NCBI RefSeq assembly: GCF_004768465.1
Contig: NZ_SRMF01000001.1
Coordinates: forward strand, 1-64,000
From: Natronospirillum operosum
GTDB taxonomy: Bacteria > Pseudomonadota > Gammaproteobacteria > Pseudomonadales > Natronospirillaceae
Direction: 5' to 3'
Length of the DNA: 64,000 nucleotides
The notes beneath the pieces are model-generated. The model was not told where the DNA came from. It made no database searches and saw only the letters and a list, made by a program, of their open reading frames with translations. The position numbers and the translations under genes were made by a program. Each line of letters begins with the position of its first letter. Position 1 is the first letter of the stretch. Positions 54,450 through 63,064 of this stretch are shown here, in pieces.

Positions 54450-55300
54450 AAGACTGGAACAGAGATGAATTGATGACCCACTTTCAGGGCATGGTTGCAC
54501 GTGGCGAAACCATCGTGGGCGGCGGTGCGGGTACGGGCCTGTCCGCCAAATCCGAAGAGGCCGGCGGCATCGACCTGATCGTCATCTACAACTCGGGCCG
54601 CTATCGCATGGCCGGACGCGGCTCTCTGGCCGGCATCATGCCCTATGGCAATGCCAACGAGATCGTCAGGGAGATGGCGCGCGAGGTATTGCCCGTGGCC
54701 CAGAAGACACCGGTGCTGGCCGGTGTCTGTGCCACCGATCCATTCGTCTTCATGGAGTCCTTTCTGGCCGAACTGAAAGCCATGGGTTTTGCCGGGGTGC
54801 AGAACTTTCCCACCGTGGGTCTGATCGACGGCACTTTTCGCGCCAATCTGGAAGAGACCGGCATGAGCTATGCGCTGGAAGTGGAGATGGTGCGCAAGGC
54901 CCGGCAGGCGGGGCTGTTCACTACGCCCTATGTGTTCAGTGCGGAAGATGCAGCGGCCATGACCGAGGCTGGGGCGGACATCATTGTCTGTCACATGGGG
55001 CTGACCACCGGCGGCAGCATTGGTGCCGAAACGGCCATGGACCTGGACGATTGCGTGCGGGCCATCAATGAATGGTCAGCAGCGGCCAGAGCCGTGCGTG
55101 ATGACATCATCGTGCTGTGCCACGGCGGGCCGATCGCCGACCCGGAAGATGCCGAGTATGTGCTGGCGCGTTGTGAGCATTGCCATGGCTTCTATGGCGC
55201 CTCCAGCATGGAACGGCTGCCGACCGAGCGGGCACTGACCGAACAGACCAGAGCGTTCAAGAACATCCGTCGGGGCAGCAAGGCGGAGGTCGCCGGGTAA
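54446..55300 (+). CDS. Phosphoenolpyruvate hydrolase-family TIM-barrel protein, copy 2
   Basis: The 284-residue paralogue of the protein at 51931-52758 aligns with it end to end without obvious gaps, and by eye well over half the residues match. All conserved blocks are present ([27 protein letters not shown]). It begins with TTG at 54446, overlapping the Tm-1-like stop, with GAGG upstream. The extra ten residues are at its C-terminus. Having two copies suggests either a heteromer or two related steps. Confidence 0.83.
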   Translation: MKDWNRDELMTHFQGMVARGETIVGGGAGTGLSAKSEEAGGIDLIVIYNSGRYRMAGRGSLAGIMPYGNANEIVREMAREVLPVAQKTPVLAGVCATDPFVFMESFLAELKAMGFAGVQNFPTVGLIDGTFRANLEETGMSYALEVEMVRKARQAGLFTTPYVFSAEDAAAMTEAGADIIVCHMGLTTGGSIGAETAMDLDDCVRAINEWSAAARAVRDDIIVLCHGGPIADPEDAEYVLARCEHCHGFYGASSMERLPTERALTEQTRAFKNIRRGSKAEVAG

Positions 55301-55412
55301 GAAGGACCACTGCCCCGGCATCAGGTCATCCCTTGCCAGTAAATCGGCAGCGGGCTGCAAGCTCTTGCCGGTTTCGGTGCGGGGCTCCGGAAGATGCTGC
55401 GACGCGATAACG

Positions 55413-55449
55413 AAAAAGGCCCCTGATGCGTGAGTATCAGGGGCCTTTT
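55413..55449 (-). terminator. Terminator after tRNA-Asn (bidirectional)
   Basis: A long GC-rich stem flanked by an A run and a T run (aaaaaggcccctgat ... atcaggggcctttt) follows the tRNA by six bases. It would also stop transcription of the Tm-1 operon coming from the other side. Confidence 0.88.
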
Positions 55450-55455
55450 GTATGC

Positions 55456-55531
55456 TGGCTCCAGCGGCAGGACTCGAACCTGCGACCAAAAGATTAACAG
55501 TCTTCTGCTCTACCAACTGAGCTACGCTGGA
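55456..55531 (-). tRNA. tRNA-Asn (GTT anticodon)
   Basis: The 76-nt cloverleaf reads T-C-C-A-G-C-G at the 5' end, pairing with C-G-C-T-G-G-A. It has the D-stem G-C-T-C-A-G-T-T-G-G, an anticodon loop C-T-G-T-T-A-A with anticodon GTT, and the T-loop G-G-T-T-C-G-A-G-T-C-C. The CCA end is encoded. A terminator follows directly, so it is a single-gene transcript. Nothing integrative is seen at its 3' end. Confidence 0.96.
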
Positions 55532-55706
55532 TCAAGCGCGGAATTATAGGGGCCCTGCCGGTGGTGTCAAGGCAAGTTCCTGATCTGAAAGGAAAAACAG
55601 TCAATTTTCTGGTGTGTCTCCGCTTCCTGCCTAAGGCTGGCCCGTATCTTGAAAGGTAACTTCCACAATACTGACCAACAACTGGTAATAAGGTGGTGGA
55701 GTAACC

Positions 55707-56228
55707 ATGGAAACTATGGATCTCAGCATTCTCATTGGCACCTTCAGTGCCGGCATTCTGACCTGTGGCCTGGCTGCACTGGTGGCATTGCGCCTGCGGC
55801 GGGGCGACGTCAGCGAGCCGGAGGACCAGACCCGCAGAGCCCTGCTGGAATCGGTGGCACAGAATGTCAGTGAGGTGCACCATGTGTACCAGCAGTTTCT
55901 CTCGCTGGCGCTGGAGTTCTCGCGTCAGGGGCAGAGCTGGCCGGCGCATCGCAAAGAAGAGCTGCGCCGGGTGACCGATGAACTGGTGCGGGTGTTTCGC
56001 AATCTGACCGAGGCCGAAGCCACGCTGCTGTTGCTGGGCGAGAAGAAACTGGAGCGGGCCCTGCGGGTCTATGGGGCAAAGATTGTCCACCTGCGGCGGC
56101 AGATCTATGCCGAAAAGAATACCTTTACCGGTGACGACATTCAGGGGCTGGATCAGTTGCGCAACGATATTGCGCGCCTGCGCGAAACTTTCTACGATGC
56201 TCTCAGTCTCCGTTTCAAGGCCGCCTAG
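55707..56228 (+). CDS. Hypothetical single-span membrane protein with coiled coil
   Basis: The 173-residue protein has one N-terminal membrane span (about residues 6-30) followed by a basic R-L-R-R and a long helical, heptad-rich domain (about 45-170). I do not recognise a family. GGAG lies upstream of the ATG. It ends eight bases before the yheT-like start, so the two probably form an operon. Confidence 0.75.
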   Translation: METMDLSILIGTFSAGILTCGLAALVALRLRRGDVSEPEDQTRRALLESVAQNVSEVHHVYQQFLSLALEFSRQGQSWPAHRKEELRRVTDELVRVFRNLTEAEATLLLLGEKKLERALRVYGAKIVHLRRQIYAEKNTFTGDDIQGLDQLRNDIARLRETFYDALSLRFKAA

Positions 56229-56236
56229 GACGTCGC

Positions 56237-57277
56237 TTGCCACTACTGAACAGTCGATTCCGCCCGCCGCGCTGGTTACCCGGCGGGCATTTGCAGACAC
56301 TTTATCCGTTCTTCTTCCGCCGCGTGGCAACCCCCAGCGAGCCGGTCGAGGTGCCGTTGCCGGACGGCGACCGCCTGGTGGCGGACTGGTATCCGCCCCG
56401 TGCCCACCACAACAGCGCCCGGGAGGCCTCTGCACAGCCACCCCTGCTGATTGTGGCCCATGGCATGGAAGGCAGCTCGCAGCGGCCCTATGTGGTCGGG
56501 CTGGCCGCACAGGCGCTGGCCCGAGGTTATGCTGTACTGGCCTGGAACCTGCGTGGCTGCGGTCGTGCCGACAACCTGCTCGCCAGATCCTATTACGCCG
56601 GCTGCAGTGACGATCTGGACGCGGTGATTGACTGGGCGCGCCAGCGTCACACCGGCCCCATCTCCCTGGCCGGTTTTTCCATGGGCGGCAATGTCACGCT
56701 CAAGTGGCTGGGGGAGGCCGGTGACCGTGCTCGGGCCCGGGGCGTGGTCAGTGCCGCCGTGGTGTCGGTACCCTGCGATCTGCTGGGCTGCAATCAGGCT
56801 CTGGAAGAACCGCGCAATTTTCTGTATCGGCGCCGCTTCGTGCGCGACCTGAAAGGCCGCCTGCGGGCCAAGGCCGAGCGCTTTCCCGATGAATTTGATC
56901 TGGCGCCGTTGCGTCGGATCACCACCGTGCGCGCCTTCGATGATCACTACACGGCACCCATGCATGGCTTTGACAGTGCCGAGCACTACTACCATGAATG
57001 CAGTGCCAACCGCTTTCTGCCCGCCATTAGCACGCCGACCCTGTTGCTGAATGCACGCAATGACCCGTTTCTGGCCCCGTCCTGCTTTCCCGAGGCACTC
57101 GCAGCCGAGCATGCCTGGCTGTATCTGGAAGCGCCGGCTGACGGCGGCCATGTCGGCTTTTTCAGTCGCGAGCGACGCTGGTGGGAGGCAGACCGCGTGT
57201 GCGCGTTTCTGGACGCGGTGAAAACGGAGCCGACGCAGGCGGCGCGGGCCTCGGAGTCGATTCCGGTGACCTCATAA
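56237..57277 (+). CDS. YheT-family alpha/beta hydrolase
   Basis: The 346-residue protein begins [17 protein letters not shown], the hallmark of the YheT/ABHD1-3 family. It has the nucleophile elbow G-F-S-M-G-G-N-V and, later, N-A-R-N-D-P-F (acid) and G-G-H-V-G-F (histidine). The physiological substrate is unknown; esterase or lipase activity is expected. The start is TTG at 56237, with AGGA upstream; no better ATG preserves the conserved N-terminus. Confidence 0.9.
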   Translation: MPLLNSRFRPPRWLPGGHLQTLYPFFFRRVATPSEPVEVPLPDGDRLVADWYPPRAHHNSAREASAQPPLLIVAHGMEGSSQRPYVVGLAAQALARGYAVLAWNLRGCGRADNLLARSYYAGCSDDLDAVIDWARQRHTGPISLAGFSMGGNVTLKWLGEAGDRARARGVVSAAVVSVPCDLLGCNQALEEPRNFLYRRRFVRDLKGRLRAKAERFPDEFDLAPLRRITTVRAFDDHYTAPMHGFDSAEHYYHECSANRFLPAISTPTLLLNARNDPFLAPSCFPEALAAEHAWLYLEAPADGGHVGFFSRERRWWEADRVCAFLDAVKTEPTQAARASESIPVTS

Positions 57278-57320
57278 AGTCCGTTGCCTGCGCACAAAGT
57301 GTGCTATCATGCCGGACGCC

Positions 57321-57590
57321 ATGAGCAAGTCAGATCATACCTCCTTTGCACCGCCGGCCGATTATACCGAGCTGGACACCCAGGGGCTCAACTGCCCCGA
57401 GCCTGTCATGATGTTGCACGCCGAAGTGCGCAAGGTCAGTTCCGGTGGTGTAATCAGGGTACTGGCTACCGATCCGTCCACCCAGCGCGATATTCCGCGT
57501 TTCTGCCAGTTTCTGGGCCACGAGCTGATACACACTGGCAATGGGGATGACGGAACCTTTGAATATTGGATCAGAACCGCCGCGTCCTGA
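57321..57590 (+). CDS. tusA: Sulfurtransferase TusA
   Basis: The 89-residue protein has the TusA core [16 protein letters not shown], with the sulfur-carrying cysteine in the C-P-E-P motif, and ends in the usual beta strand Y-W-I-R. TusA relays sulfur from IscS to the TusBCD/E chain for 2-thiouridine in tRNA. An in-frame ATG at 57309 would add four residues. Confidence 0.93.
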   Translation: MSKSDHTSFAPPADYTELDTQGLNCPEPVMMLHAEVRKVSSGGVIRVLATDPSTQRDIPRFCQFLGHELIHTGNGDDGTFEYWIRTAAS

Positions 57591-57675
57591 ACGCTGACTG
57601 CAGAGATCAGCGACCCGCTCTGGCAACGAACAGTGGGCGCTGCGGCAAGGTGAAAAAGAGAAACCGAGTATTCCT

Positions 57676-58863
57676 ATGTCGACAGACCCGAACACAAACC
57701 TGCCATTCAAAGCCTTACCGCTGCCTGATGCCCTGCACAAGGCCGTGGACAAGATGGGTTTTACCGAATGCACACCCATTCAGTCCCAGGTACTGCCGTT
57801 TGCACTGCGGGGCCGTGACTGTATCGGCCGTGCCCAGACCGGCACCGGCAAGACCGCCGCCTTCCTGCTGGCCGTGATGAGCGACCTGCTGTACAACCCG
57901 CTGGAGGAACAGTTTCAGGGCGAACCGCGCTCCGTGGTGCTGGCACCCACGCGGGAACTGGCGCTGCAGATTGCTGCCGATGCCGAGCTGCTGGCCGAAT
58001 TCACCGACCTGGAAGTGCATACGCTGGTTGGTGGCCTGGACATGCAGAAGCAGCGCAAGGGCCTGCAGACGCGCCCCATTGACCTGCTGATTGCGACCCC
58101 GGGCCGGCTGATGGACTTCATGCGTCAGCGCGCCGTGTTCCTGGATCAGACCGAGGTGTTCGTGATTGACGAAGCGGACCGCATGCTGGACATGGGGTTC
58201 ATACCGGACATCAAGTACATCGAACGCGCCATGCCCACCAAGATGGACCGCCAGACGCTGCTGTTCAGCGCCACCTTCACGCCGGATATCCTGACCCTGT
58301 CGGAGCGCTGGACCAACAATGCCGAGTTTGTCGACATTGCGCCGGACATGACCACCGCCGAGAAGGTGGACCAGAAGCTGTATCTGACCACCACCGAAGA
58401 CAAGATGACGCTGCTGCAGTCGATTCTGGAACAGGAAGAAGTGACCAAGGCCATCATCTTTGCCAATCGGCGGGATCTGGTGCGCAAGCTGTTCGACAAG
58501 CTGAAATCGTCACCGCACAAGGTGGCCATGCTGTCCGGCGAGATCACCCAGGACAAGCGCCTGAAAACCCTGGACGGTTTCAAGAAAGGTGAAATCGATA
58601 TTCTGGTTGCCACCGATGTGGCTGGCCGGGGCCTGCATGTGGACGATGTCAGCCATGTCATCAACTTCACGCTGCCGGAAGACCCGGAAGACTATGTGCA
58701 CCGTATCGGTCGTACCGGTCGGGCCGGTGCCGAGGGTCGCTCCTACAGCTTTGTCTGCGAAGACGACGCCTTCCTGGTGGAAGACCTGCAGAAGTTCATC
58801 GGCCAGAGTCTGGCCATAGAGCACCCCCCGGAGCATCTGCTGGCGCATGCGCATACTGGCTGA
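57676..58863 (+). CDS. rhlB: DEAD-box RNA helicase RhlB
   Basis: The 395-residue helicase carries all motifs: Q motif (F-T-E-C-T-P-I-Q), Walker A A-Q-T-G-T-G-K-T, P-T-R-E-L-A, T-P-G-R, V-I-D-E-A-D, S-A-T, A-T-D-V-A-G-R-G and H-R-I-G-R-T-G-R. The sequence and short tail fit RhlB, which works with RNase E in mRNA decay. The basic C-terminal extension of many RhlB proteins is absent here. Its end overlaps pdxB by 17 bases. Confidence 0.9.
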   Translation: MSTDPNTNLPFKALPLPDALHKAVDKMGFTECTPIQSQVLPFALRGRDCIGRAQTGTGKTAAFLLAVMSDLLYNPLEEQFQGEPRSVVLAPTRELALQIAADAELLAEFTDLEVHTLVGGLDMQKQRKGLQTRPIDLLIATPGRLMDFMRQRAVFLDQTEVFVIDEADRMLDMGFIPDIKYIERAMPTKMDRQTLLFSATFTPDILTLSERWTNNAEFVDIAPDMTTAEKVDQKLYLTTTEDKMTLLQSILEQEEVTKAIIFANRRDLVRKLFDKLKSSPHKVAMLSGEITQDKRLKTLDGFKKGEIDILVATDVAGRGLHVDDVSHVINFTLPEDPEDYVHRIGRTGRAGAEGRSYSFVCEDDAFLVEDLQKFIGQSLAIEHPPEHLLAHAHTG

Positions 58864-60052
58864 CGAGAACATGCCAGCAGTCGCCCGTCTGTTTGCGGAT
58901 GTGGCGACCGAGATACGAACGGTCCCCGGGCGCACCCTGACGCCCGAGCAACTGGCCGCAGTGGATGTGCTGCTGGTGCGCAGCGTGACCCGGGTCGATG
59001 CGGCGCTGCTGGCACAGGCCAGCCAGCTGCGTTTTGTCGGCACCGCCACCATCGGCACCGACCATATCGATCAGCCGCTGTTGCAACAGCGGCAGATTGC
59101 CTTCGCCAGCGCACCGGGATGCAATGCAGCCGGCGTGGTGGACTATGTGCTGGGCGCTCTGCTGGCCCAGTATGCGGACAACCCGGCAGCGCTGGCCCAG
59201 GCCCGTGTGGCCGTGGTTGGCGCCGGCAATGTGGGCGGCCGCCTGACCACCCGATTGCGGGCGCTGGGGCTTGCGGTCATGGTCTGTGACCCGCCTCGGG
59301 AACAGGCCTGCCTGCCCGACCAGGACGGTGTGTCTGAACCCTGTTTTGTCTCGCTCCAGGAAGCCTTCACGGCCGATATTGTCTGCTGTCATACCCCCTA
59401 TACGCGGGCCGGCGACTGGCCCACGCATCACATGATCAGTGCCGACCTGCTGCAGCAATTGCCGCTGCGGGCGCTATTCCTCAATGCCGGGCGGGGTGGT
59501 GTGGTGTCGTCCGCGGCGCTGCTGGCGGCCACCCGGGCGCGGCCCGATCTGCGTCTGGTGCTGGATGTCTGGGATCCGGAGCCGGACCTGCCGCTGGCGC
59601 TGCTCGAGCGCGCCGTGATGGGCACCGGCCATATTGCCGGCTACTCGGCGGAAGGGCGGGTACGCGGCACGCTGATGCTGCGGCAGGCACTGGCGGAGAA
59701 GCTGGACCTGCCGCCGCCCGAACTCAAGGTGCAGGATCTGCTGCCCCCGGTGCCGCCGCTCAGGCTGGACTCGGATGCAGCCGGGGCCGAACAACCCGTC
59801 GCGCAGGCCTGGCAGTTGCTGCAGCAGGCCGTGCTGCAGGTCTGCGACCCGCTCGGCGATGATGCCCGCTTTCGTGCGGCATTGCATGCCGTGCCGGCAG
59901 CCCGCCGGGGGCAAGCCTTTGATCAGTACCGAAAAACCTATGCCGCCGAACGCGACCGCCGTGAACTGGCCTCCGTGCCGGTCGAGCGCGCGGGGTTGAG
60001 CGCCACCGCCGCAGATCTGCTGCACCGCGCCGGTTTCGCCGTTCACTCGTAG
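58847..60052 (+). CDS. pdxB: Erythronate-4-phosphate dehydrogenase
   Basis: The 401-residue 2-hydroxyacid dehydrogenase starts M-R-I-L-A-D-E-N-M-P. It has the NAD motif V-G-A-G-N-V-G-G-R-L near residue 125, N-A-G-R-G-G-V-V near 218 with the catalytic arginine, and a PdxB-specific C-terminal dimerisation domain (about 290-400). PdxB makes the second step of pyridoxal phosphate synthesis. The stop TAG is part of the GTAG that begins a REP element. Confidence 0.93.
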   Translation: MRILADENMPAVARLFADVATEIRTVPGRTLTPEQLAAVDVLLVRSVTRVDAALLAQASQLRFVGTATIGTDHIDQPLLQQRQIAFASAPGCNAAGVVDYVLGALLAQYADNPAALAQARVAVVGAGNVGGRLTTRLRALGLAVMVCDPPREQACLPDQDGVSEPCFVSLQEAFTADIVCCHTPYTRAGDWPTHHMISADLLQQLPLRALFLNAGRGGVVSSAALLAATRARPDLRLVLDVWDPEPDLPLALLERAVMGTGHIAGYSAEGRVRGTLMLRQALAEKLDLPPPELKVQDLLPPVPPLRLDSDAAGAEQPVAQAWQLLQQAVLQVCDPLGDDARFRAALHAVPAARRGQAFDQYRKTYAAERDRRELASVPVERAGLSATAADLLHRAGFAVHS

Positions 60053-60073
60053 CGAGGGACGCAAGTCCCGATT
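60049..60073 (+). repeat. GTAG-type REP element, class A, copy 1
   Basis: GTAGCGAG is followed by the hairpin GGGAC-GCAA-GTCCC and then gatt. The GTAG includes the pdxB stop codon. Compare the copies at 60394 and 60454: the stem bases change together while the GNRA loop is kept. REPs with a 5' GTRG tetranucleotide are the substrates of RAYT transposases. Confidence 0.75.
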
Positions 60074-60119
60074 GAGGGACCGATTCAACCCCTGTGCCAA
60101 TCGGACCGCCGCCGAGCTC

Positions 60120-60283
60120 GGGTACATGCCCTGTGAGGCACGCAAAAACTCATATCAGGCCCGTCCCTGGGCCTGACCCTCCGGGCTCGCTTCGCTCGTG
60201 CAAAAACGCTCCCGGCGTTTTTGTCCCTGACAGCTCGGTTGCGGCCATCCCTGGCCGCAAACGGCCTCACAGGGCATGTACCC
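60120..60283. repeat. 164-bp inverted-repeat element
   Basis: Perfect 20-bp arms (60120-60139 and 60264-60283, beginning gggtacatgccctg) enclose 124 bp with an internal terminator-like hairpin at 60201-60223. It lies between REP copies and looks like a small non-coding mobile or repetitive element. No frame is supported inside. Confidence 0.7.
60201..60223. terminator. Bidirectional terminator-like hairpin between pdxB and the convergent gene
   Basis: caaaaacgc and gcgtttttg form a 9-bp stem around tcccg, with A and T tracts inside the arms. It could end pdxB transcription and that of the convergent 149-residue gene. Confidence 0.5.
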
Positions 60284-60313
60284 GGCAGGCGACTCCATAC
60301 GTGCCGCCGTACC

Positions 60314-60571
60314 GTAGGCTGTGGCCCTTGGCCACGCATACGTGAGCAAGCCCCGGTGCGTCGGACCGCACCGCCTGCAGAAGAGCCTCTGTTGTAGCGA
60401 GCGACGCGAGTCGCGATGGCGGCGCAGCCGCCTTTCCCTGGGCCTGTTGGCCCAATCGGCACTTGCGTGCCTCGCTACACGGGTTCCGGTGGCAGGGTTG
60501 GTGCGGCACTGCCACCCGACCGACCCGCCGACGGTCGCGGTGTCCATGCGTGGCCAAGGGCCACAGCCTAC
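60314..60571. repeat. Outer REP doublet (class B) of inverted 26-bp GTAG repeats
   Basis: The arms at 60314-60339 (plus) and 60546-60571 (minus) are identical over 26 bp. Each starts GTAG and contains the hairpin gtggcc-ctt-ggccac. They enclose the class A doublet. The minus copy's GTAG supplies the stop codon of the 149-residue gene. Confidence 0.75.
60394..60478. repeat. Inner REP doublet (REPIN-like), class A copies 2 and 3
   Basis: Copy 2 (60394-60416, plus) has stem GCGAC-GCGA-GTCGC. Copy 3 (60454-60478, minus) has GGCAC-GCAA-GTGCC. Both begin GTAGCGAG or the same with one stem change. Inverted pairing of two REPs over about 85 bp is the REPIN arrangement that folds into one long hairpin. 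Confidence 0.75.
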
Positions 60572-61017
60572 CTCGCGGAAGCCCCCAGAATTGCCTGCAC
60601 GGCGGCCTCCATATCCTGTGAGGAACCACTGACCAGAGCCGCTTCCAGGGCGTCTATGGGGCGCTGGGGCCGGTCCTGGTGCCAGCCGCAGAGCAGGGCC
60701 AGTGATTTCTGTGTCAGCACGCAGTGATTGAAGCCTGCCTGTCCGTCCTGGGTGCTGAAGGTCAGGTAGCCCTCGCGCTGCAGCCACAGCACCGTGGCCA
60801 GGCAGGCCATGTGGCGGGGGCTGTGCTGGCCGAATTCATCCAGATCATGCGGGCCGCAGATGTCATCCACCCACAGCGGTTCCTGACGCGGAAAGCAGCG
60901 GTAACGGCTGATAAAGATGCGCCCGACATCATTGTAGAAGTCGGTCATGTGGATGTCCGGTGGTGTCACCGGACCTTGCAGAAAATCCGGACTGCCTTTA
61001 TTGCTGCCGGTAGCCAT
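60568..61017 (-). CDS. Hypothetical protein downstream of alaA
   Basis: The 149-residue soluble protein has H-M-A-C-L-A-T-V-L-W-L-Q-R-E-G-Y-L-T-F near the middle, which looks like a winged-helix-type segment. I do not recognise the family. It overlaps the alaA 3' end by 20 bases on the same strand, so it is co-transcribed. An internal ATG at 60948 would give 126 residues. The stop TAG comes from a REP GTAG, so the original C-terminus may have been replaced by the repeat. Confidence 0.7.
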   Translation of the reverse strand: MATGSNKGSPDFLQGPVTPPDIHMTDFYNDVGRIFISRYRCFPRQEPLWVDDICGPHDLDEFGQHSPRHMACLATVLWLQREGYLTFSTQDGQAGFNHCVLTQKSLALLCGWHQDRPQRPIDALEAALVSGSSQDMEAAVQAILGASAR

Positions 61018-62212
61018 CCAGAAAATGCCCCAGTTTCTCCATGCATTCTGTCAGGTCTTCCCGGTTAGGCAGGAAGACGACCCGAAAGTGGTCCACCTCA
61101 GGCCAGTTGAAGGCCCGACCATGGACCATCAGTATCTTCTGGTCGCGCAGGAAATCGAGAATAAAACGCTCATCATTGCTGATGTTGAACTTGCGGATAT
61201 CGATGCGCGGGAACAGATAGAGCGCGCCTTTCGGCTTGACGCAGGTGATGCCGGGAATCGAGGTCAGCATCTCATGCGCCAGGTTGCGCTGCTCGTACAT
61301 GCGGCCACCGGGCGCGGTCAGATCATGGATGGTCTGGTAGCCACCCAGTGAGGTCTGAATGGCCAGCTGCGCCGGCACATTGGAGCACAGGCGCATGTTG
61401 GCCAGCATGCTGAAGCCTTCCATCAGGTCGCGTGCCCTGTGCTTGGGCCCGCTCAGCATCATCCAGCCGGCCCGAAAGCCGGCCAGGCGGTAGACCTTGG
61501 ACAGGCCGTTGAAGGTCAGGCAGAGCACGTCGTCACACAGCTGCGCCACCGAGTAGTGCGGGGTGTCGTCATAGGTGATCTTGTCGTAGATCTCGTCGGC
61601 CAGAATCAGCAGCTTGTGCTCACGGGCGATCTCGATGATCTCTTCCAGCAGCTCTTTCGAGTAGACGGCACCGGTCGGGTTGTTCGGGTTGATCAGCACA
61701 ATGGCCTTGGTGCGGTCGGTGATCTTGGCGCGGATGTCATCCACATCCGGGTACCACTCTGCCTGCTCGTCACACATGTAGTGCACGGCCTGACCGCCGG
61801 ACAGCGTTATCGCGCCCGTCCACAGCGGATAATCGGGAGCCGGTACCAGCACCTGATCGCCGTCGTTGAGCATGGCCTGCATGGACATCACGATCAGCTC
61901 GCTGACGCCGTTGCCGATGATGATGTCTTCCACATCCACATTGGCCACGCGCTTTTGCTGGTAATACTGCATGACCGCCTTGCGCGCCGGGTAGATGCCC
62001 TTGGAGTCACTGTAACCTTCCGCCGACGAGAGATTGCGGATCACATCGGTGATGATCTCGTCGGGCGCGTTGAAACCGAACGGTGCCGGGTTGCCGATGT
62101 TGAGTTTGAGAATACGGTGCCCTTCGTCTTCGAGGCGTTTGGCTTCCTGCAGCACAGGCCCGCGGATGTCATAGAATACGTTGGCCAGCTTCAGTGACTT
62201 CTTGAAATCCAT
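60998..62212 (-). CDS. alaA: Glutamate-pyruvate (alanine) aminotransferase AlaA
   Basis: The 404-residue fold-type I aminotransferase has N-P-N-N-P-T-G-A-V near residue 175, the PLP aspartate in A-D-E-I-Y-D, and the cofactor lysine in G-L-S-K-V-Y-R. The ending arginine motif includes F-R-V-V-F-L-P. The N-terminal M-D-F-K-K-S-L-K-L-A-N-V and overall sequence match AlaA, which makes alanine from pyruvate and glutamate. Confidence 0.92.
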   Translation of the reverse strand: MDFKKSLKLANVFYDIRGPVLQEAKRLEDEGHRILKLNIGNPAPFGFNAPDEIITDVIRNLSSAEGYSDSKGIYPARKAVMQYYQQKRVANVDVEDIIIGNGVSELIVMSMQAMLNDGDQVLVPAPDYPLWTGAITLSGGQAVHYMCDEQAEWYPDVDDIRAKITDRTKAIVLINPNNPTGAVYSKELLEEIIEIAREHKLLILADEIYDKITYDDTPHYSVAQLCDDVLCLTFNGLSKVYRLAGFRAGWMMLSGPKHRARDLMEGFSMLANMRLCSNVPAQLAIQTSLGGYQTIHDLTAPGGRMYEQRNLAHEMLTSIPGITCVKPKGALYLFPRIDIRKFNISNDERFILDFLRDQKILMVHGRAFNWPEVDHFRVVFLPNREDLTECMEKLGHFLDGYRQQ

Positions 62213-62281
62213 TTTGGGTATCAGGTTCCGGTTGTGATTGGCGGGTGTTCGGTGCGAGCGCAGATATTACCGCAGTGATCC

Positions 62282-63064
62282 TCACTCATCATAGAGCTGT
62301 TTTTTCTTCCAGCTTTCTTCGTCTTCCATCCAGGCATCCATCTTTTTCTGCATGGCTTCGGCCTGGGCTTCATTGCGGGCCCGGTTGACCTCTTTCCACT
62401 CTTCCTGCAGCTTGCGTGCCTGACCACGAGCGTGGTTGGCCTTTTTCTGATACTGCGAGGCCAGGCGGCTCTTGGTATAGGTTTCCGCCGCCTTGTTCCA
62501 CAACGCTATGGCTTCCCGGTAGCGGCGCTGTCTGTGGGCATGCTCGGCCTTGTGGGTATAGAACTCGGCGCCGGTCTGCACCAGCTTGTGTTCAATTTCA
62601 TTCAGCAGCGCCTGCGCTTCCTGGCGGCTCAGATGACGGCTTTCGTAAGCAATCTTGATATAGCGATAGAGCGCTTTCAGACCCGCGCGGGCATGGTTGG
62701 CTTGCTCTATATTGGTAATGGGTTCGTGCTGATCATCACTGACCGGGTTGGCCTGCGCCACCTGGCGCTGCTCGATGGTTTCATCCAGATCGACCTGCAG
62801 AAAGCGGTTGTGGGAGCGGTCGAGCTCCATCATCTGCTGCAGGTTGTTGATCAGCGTGCGGTAGATGAAATCCTTCAGTCCGGGCGACAGGTAGTTTTCC
62901 GGCAGGGAGCGCAGCATGGCCTGGAGTTTCTTGTTCTCCGTACCCATCTGCAGGATTTTCTCCCGGTCTGCCACCATCTTGCGATACCGCACATGCATCC
63001 AGGCCATGACGCCAAGCAGGAGGGTCGCCAGGGCGACCAGGCTGACAGTGATTATGAAATCCAT
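62282..63064 (-). CDS. Hypothetical membrane-anchored helical protein
   Basis: The 260-residue protein has one N-terminal span (about 3-24). A charged, mostly helical cytoplasmic region follows, with likely coiled coil at 25-55 and 200-258 (K-K-A-N-H-A-R-G-Q-A-R-K-L-Q-E-E). The middle (about 125-200) has paired helices like a short TPR. The ATG at 63064 begins the membrane span; the frame opens at 63121. The function is unknown. Confidence 0.78.
   Translation of the reverse strand: MDFIITVSLVALATLLLGVMAWMHVRYRKMVADREKILQMGTENKKLQAMLRSLPENYLSPGLKDFIYRTLINNLQQMMELDRSHNRFLQVDLDETIEQRQVAQANPVSDDQHEPITNIEQANHARAGLKALYRYIKIAYESRHLSRQEAQALLNEIEHKLVQTGAEFYTHKAEHAHRQRRYREAIALWNKAAETYTKSRLASQYQKKANHARGQARKLQEEWKEVNRARNEAQAEAMQKKMDAWMEDEESWKKKQLYDE

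Noticed and set aside
60049-60571. Possible CRISPR array in the repeat-rich gap
   Set aside because: The repeats are inverted and irregularly spaced, two different classes are mixed, and there are no cas genes. The pattern fits REP elements.
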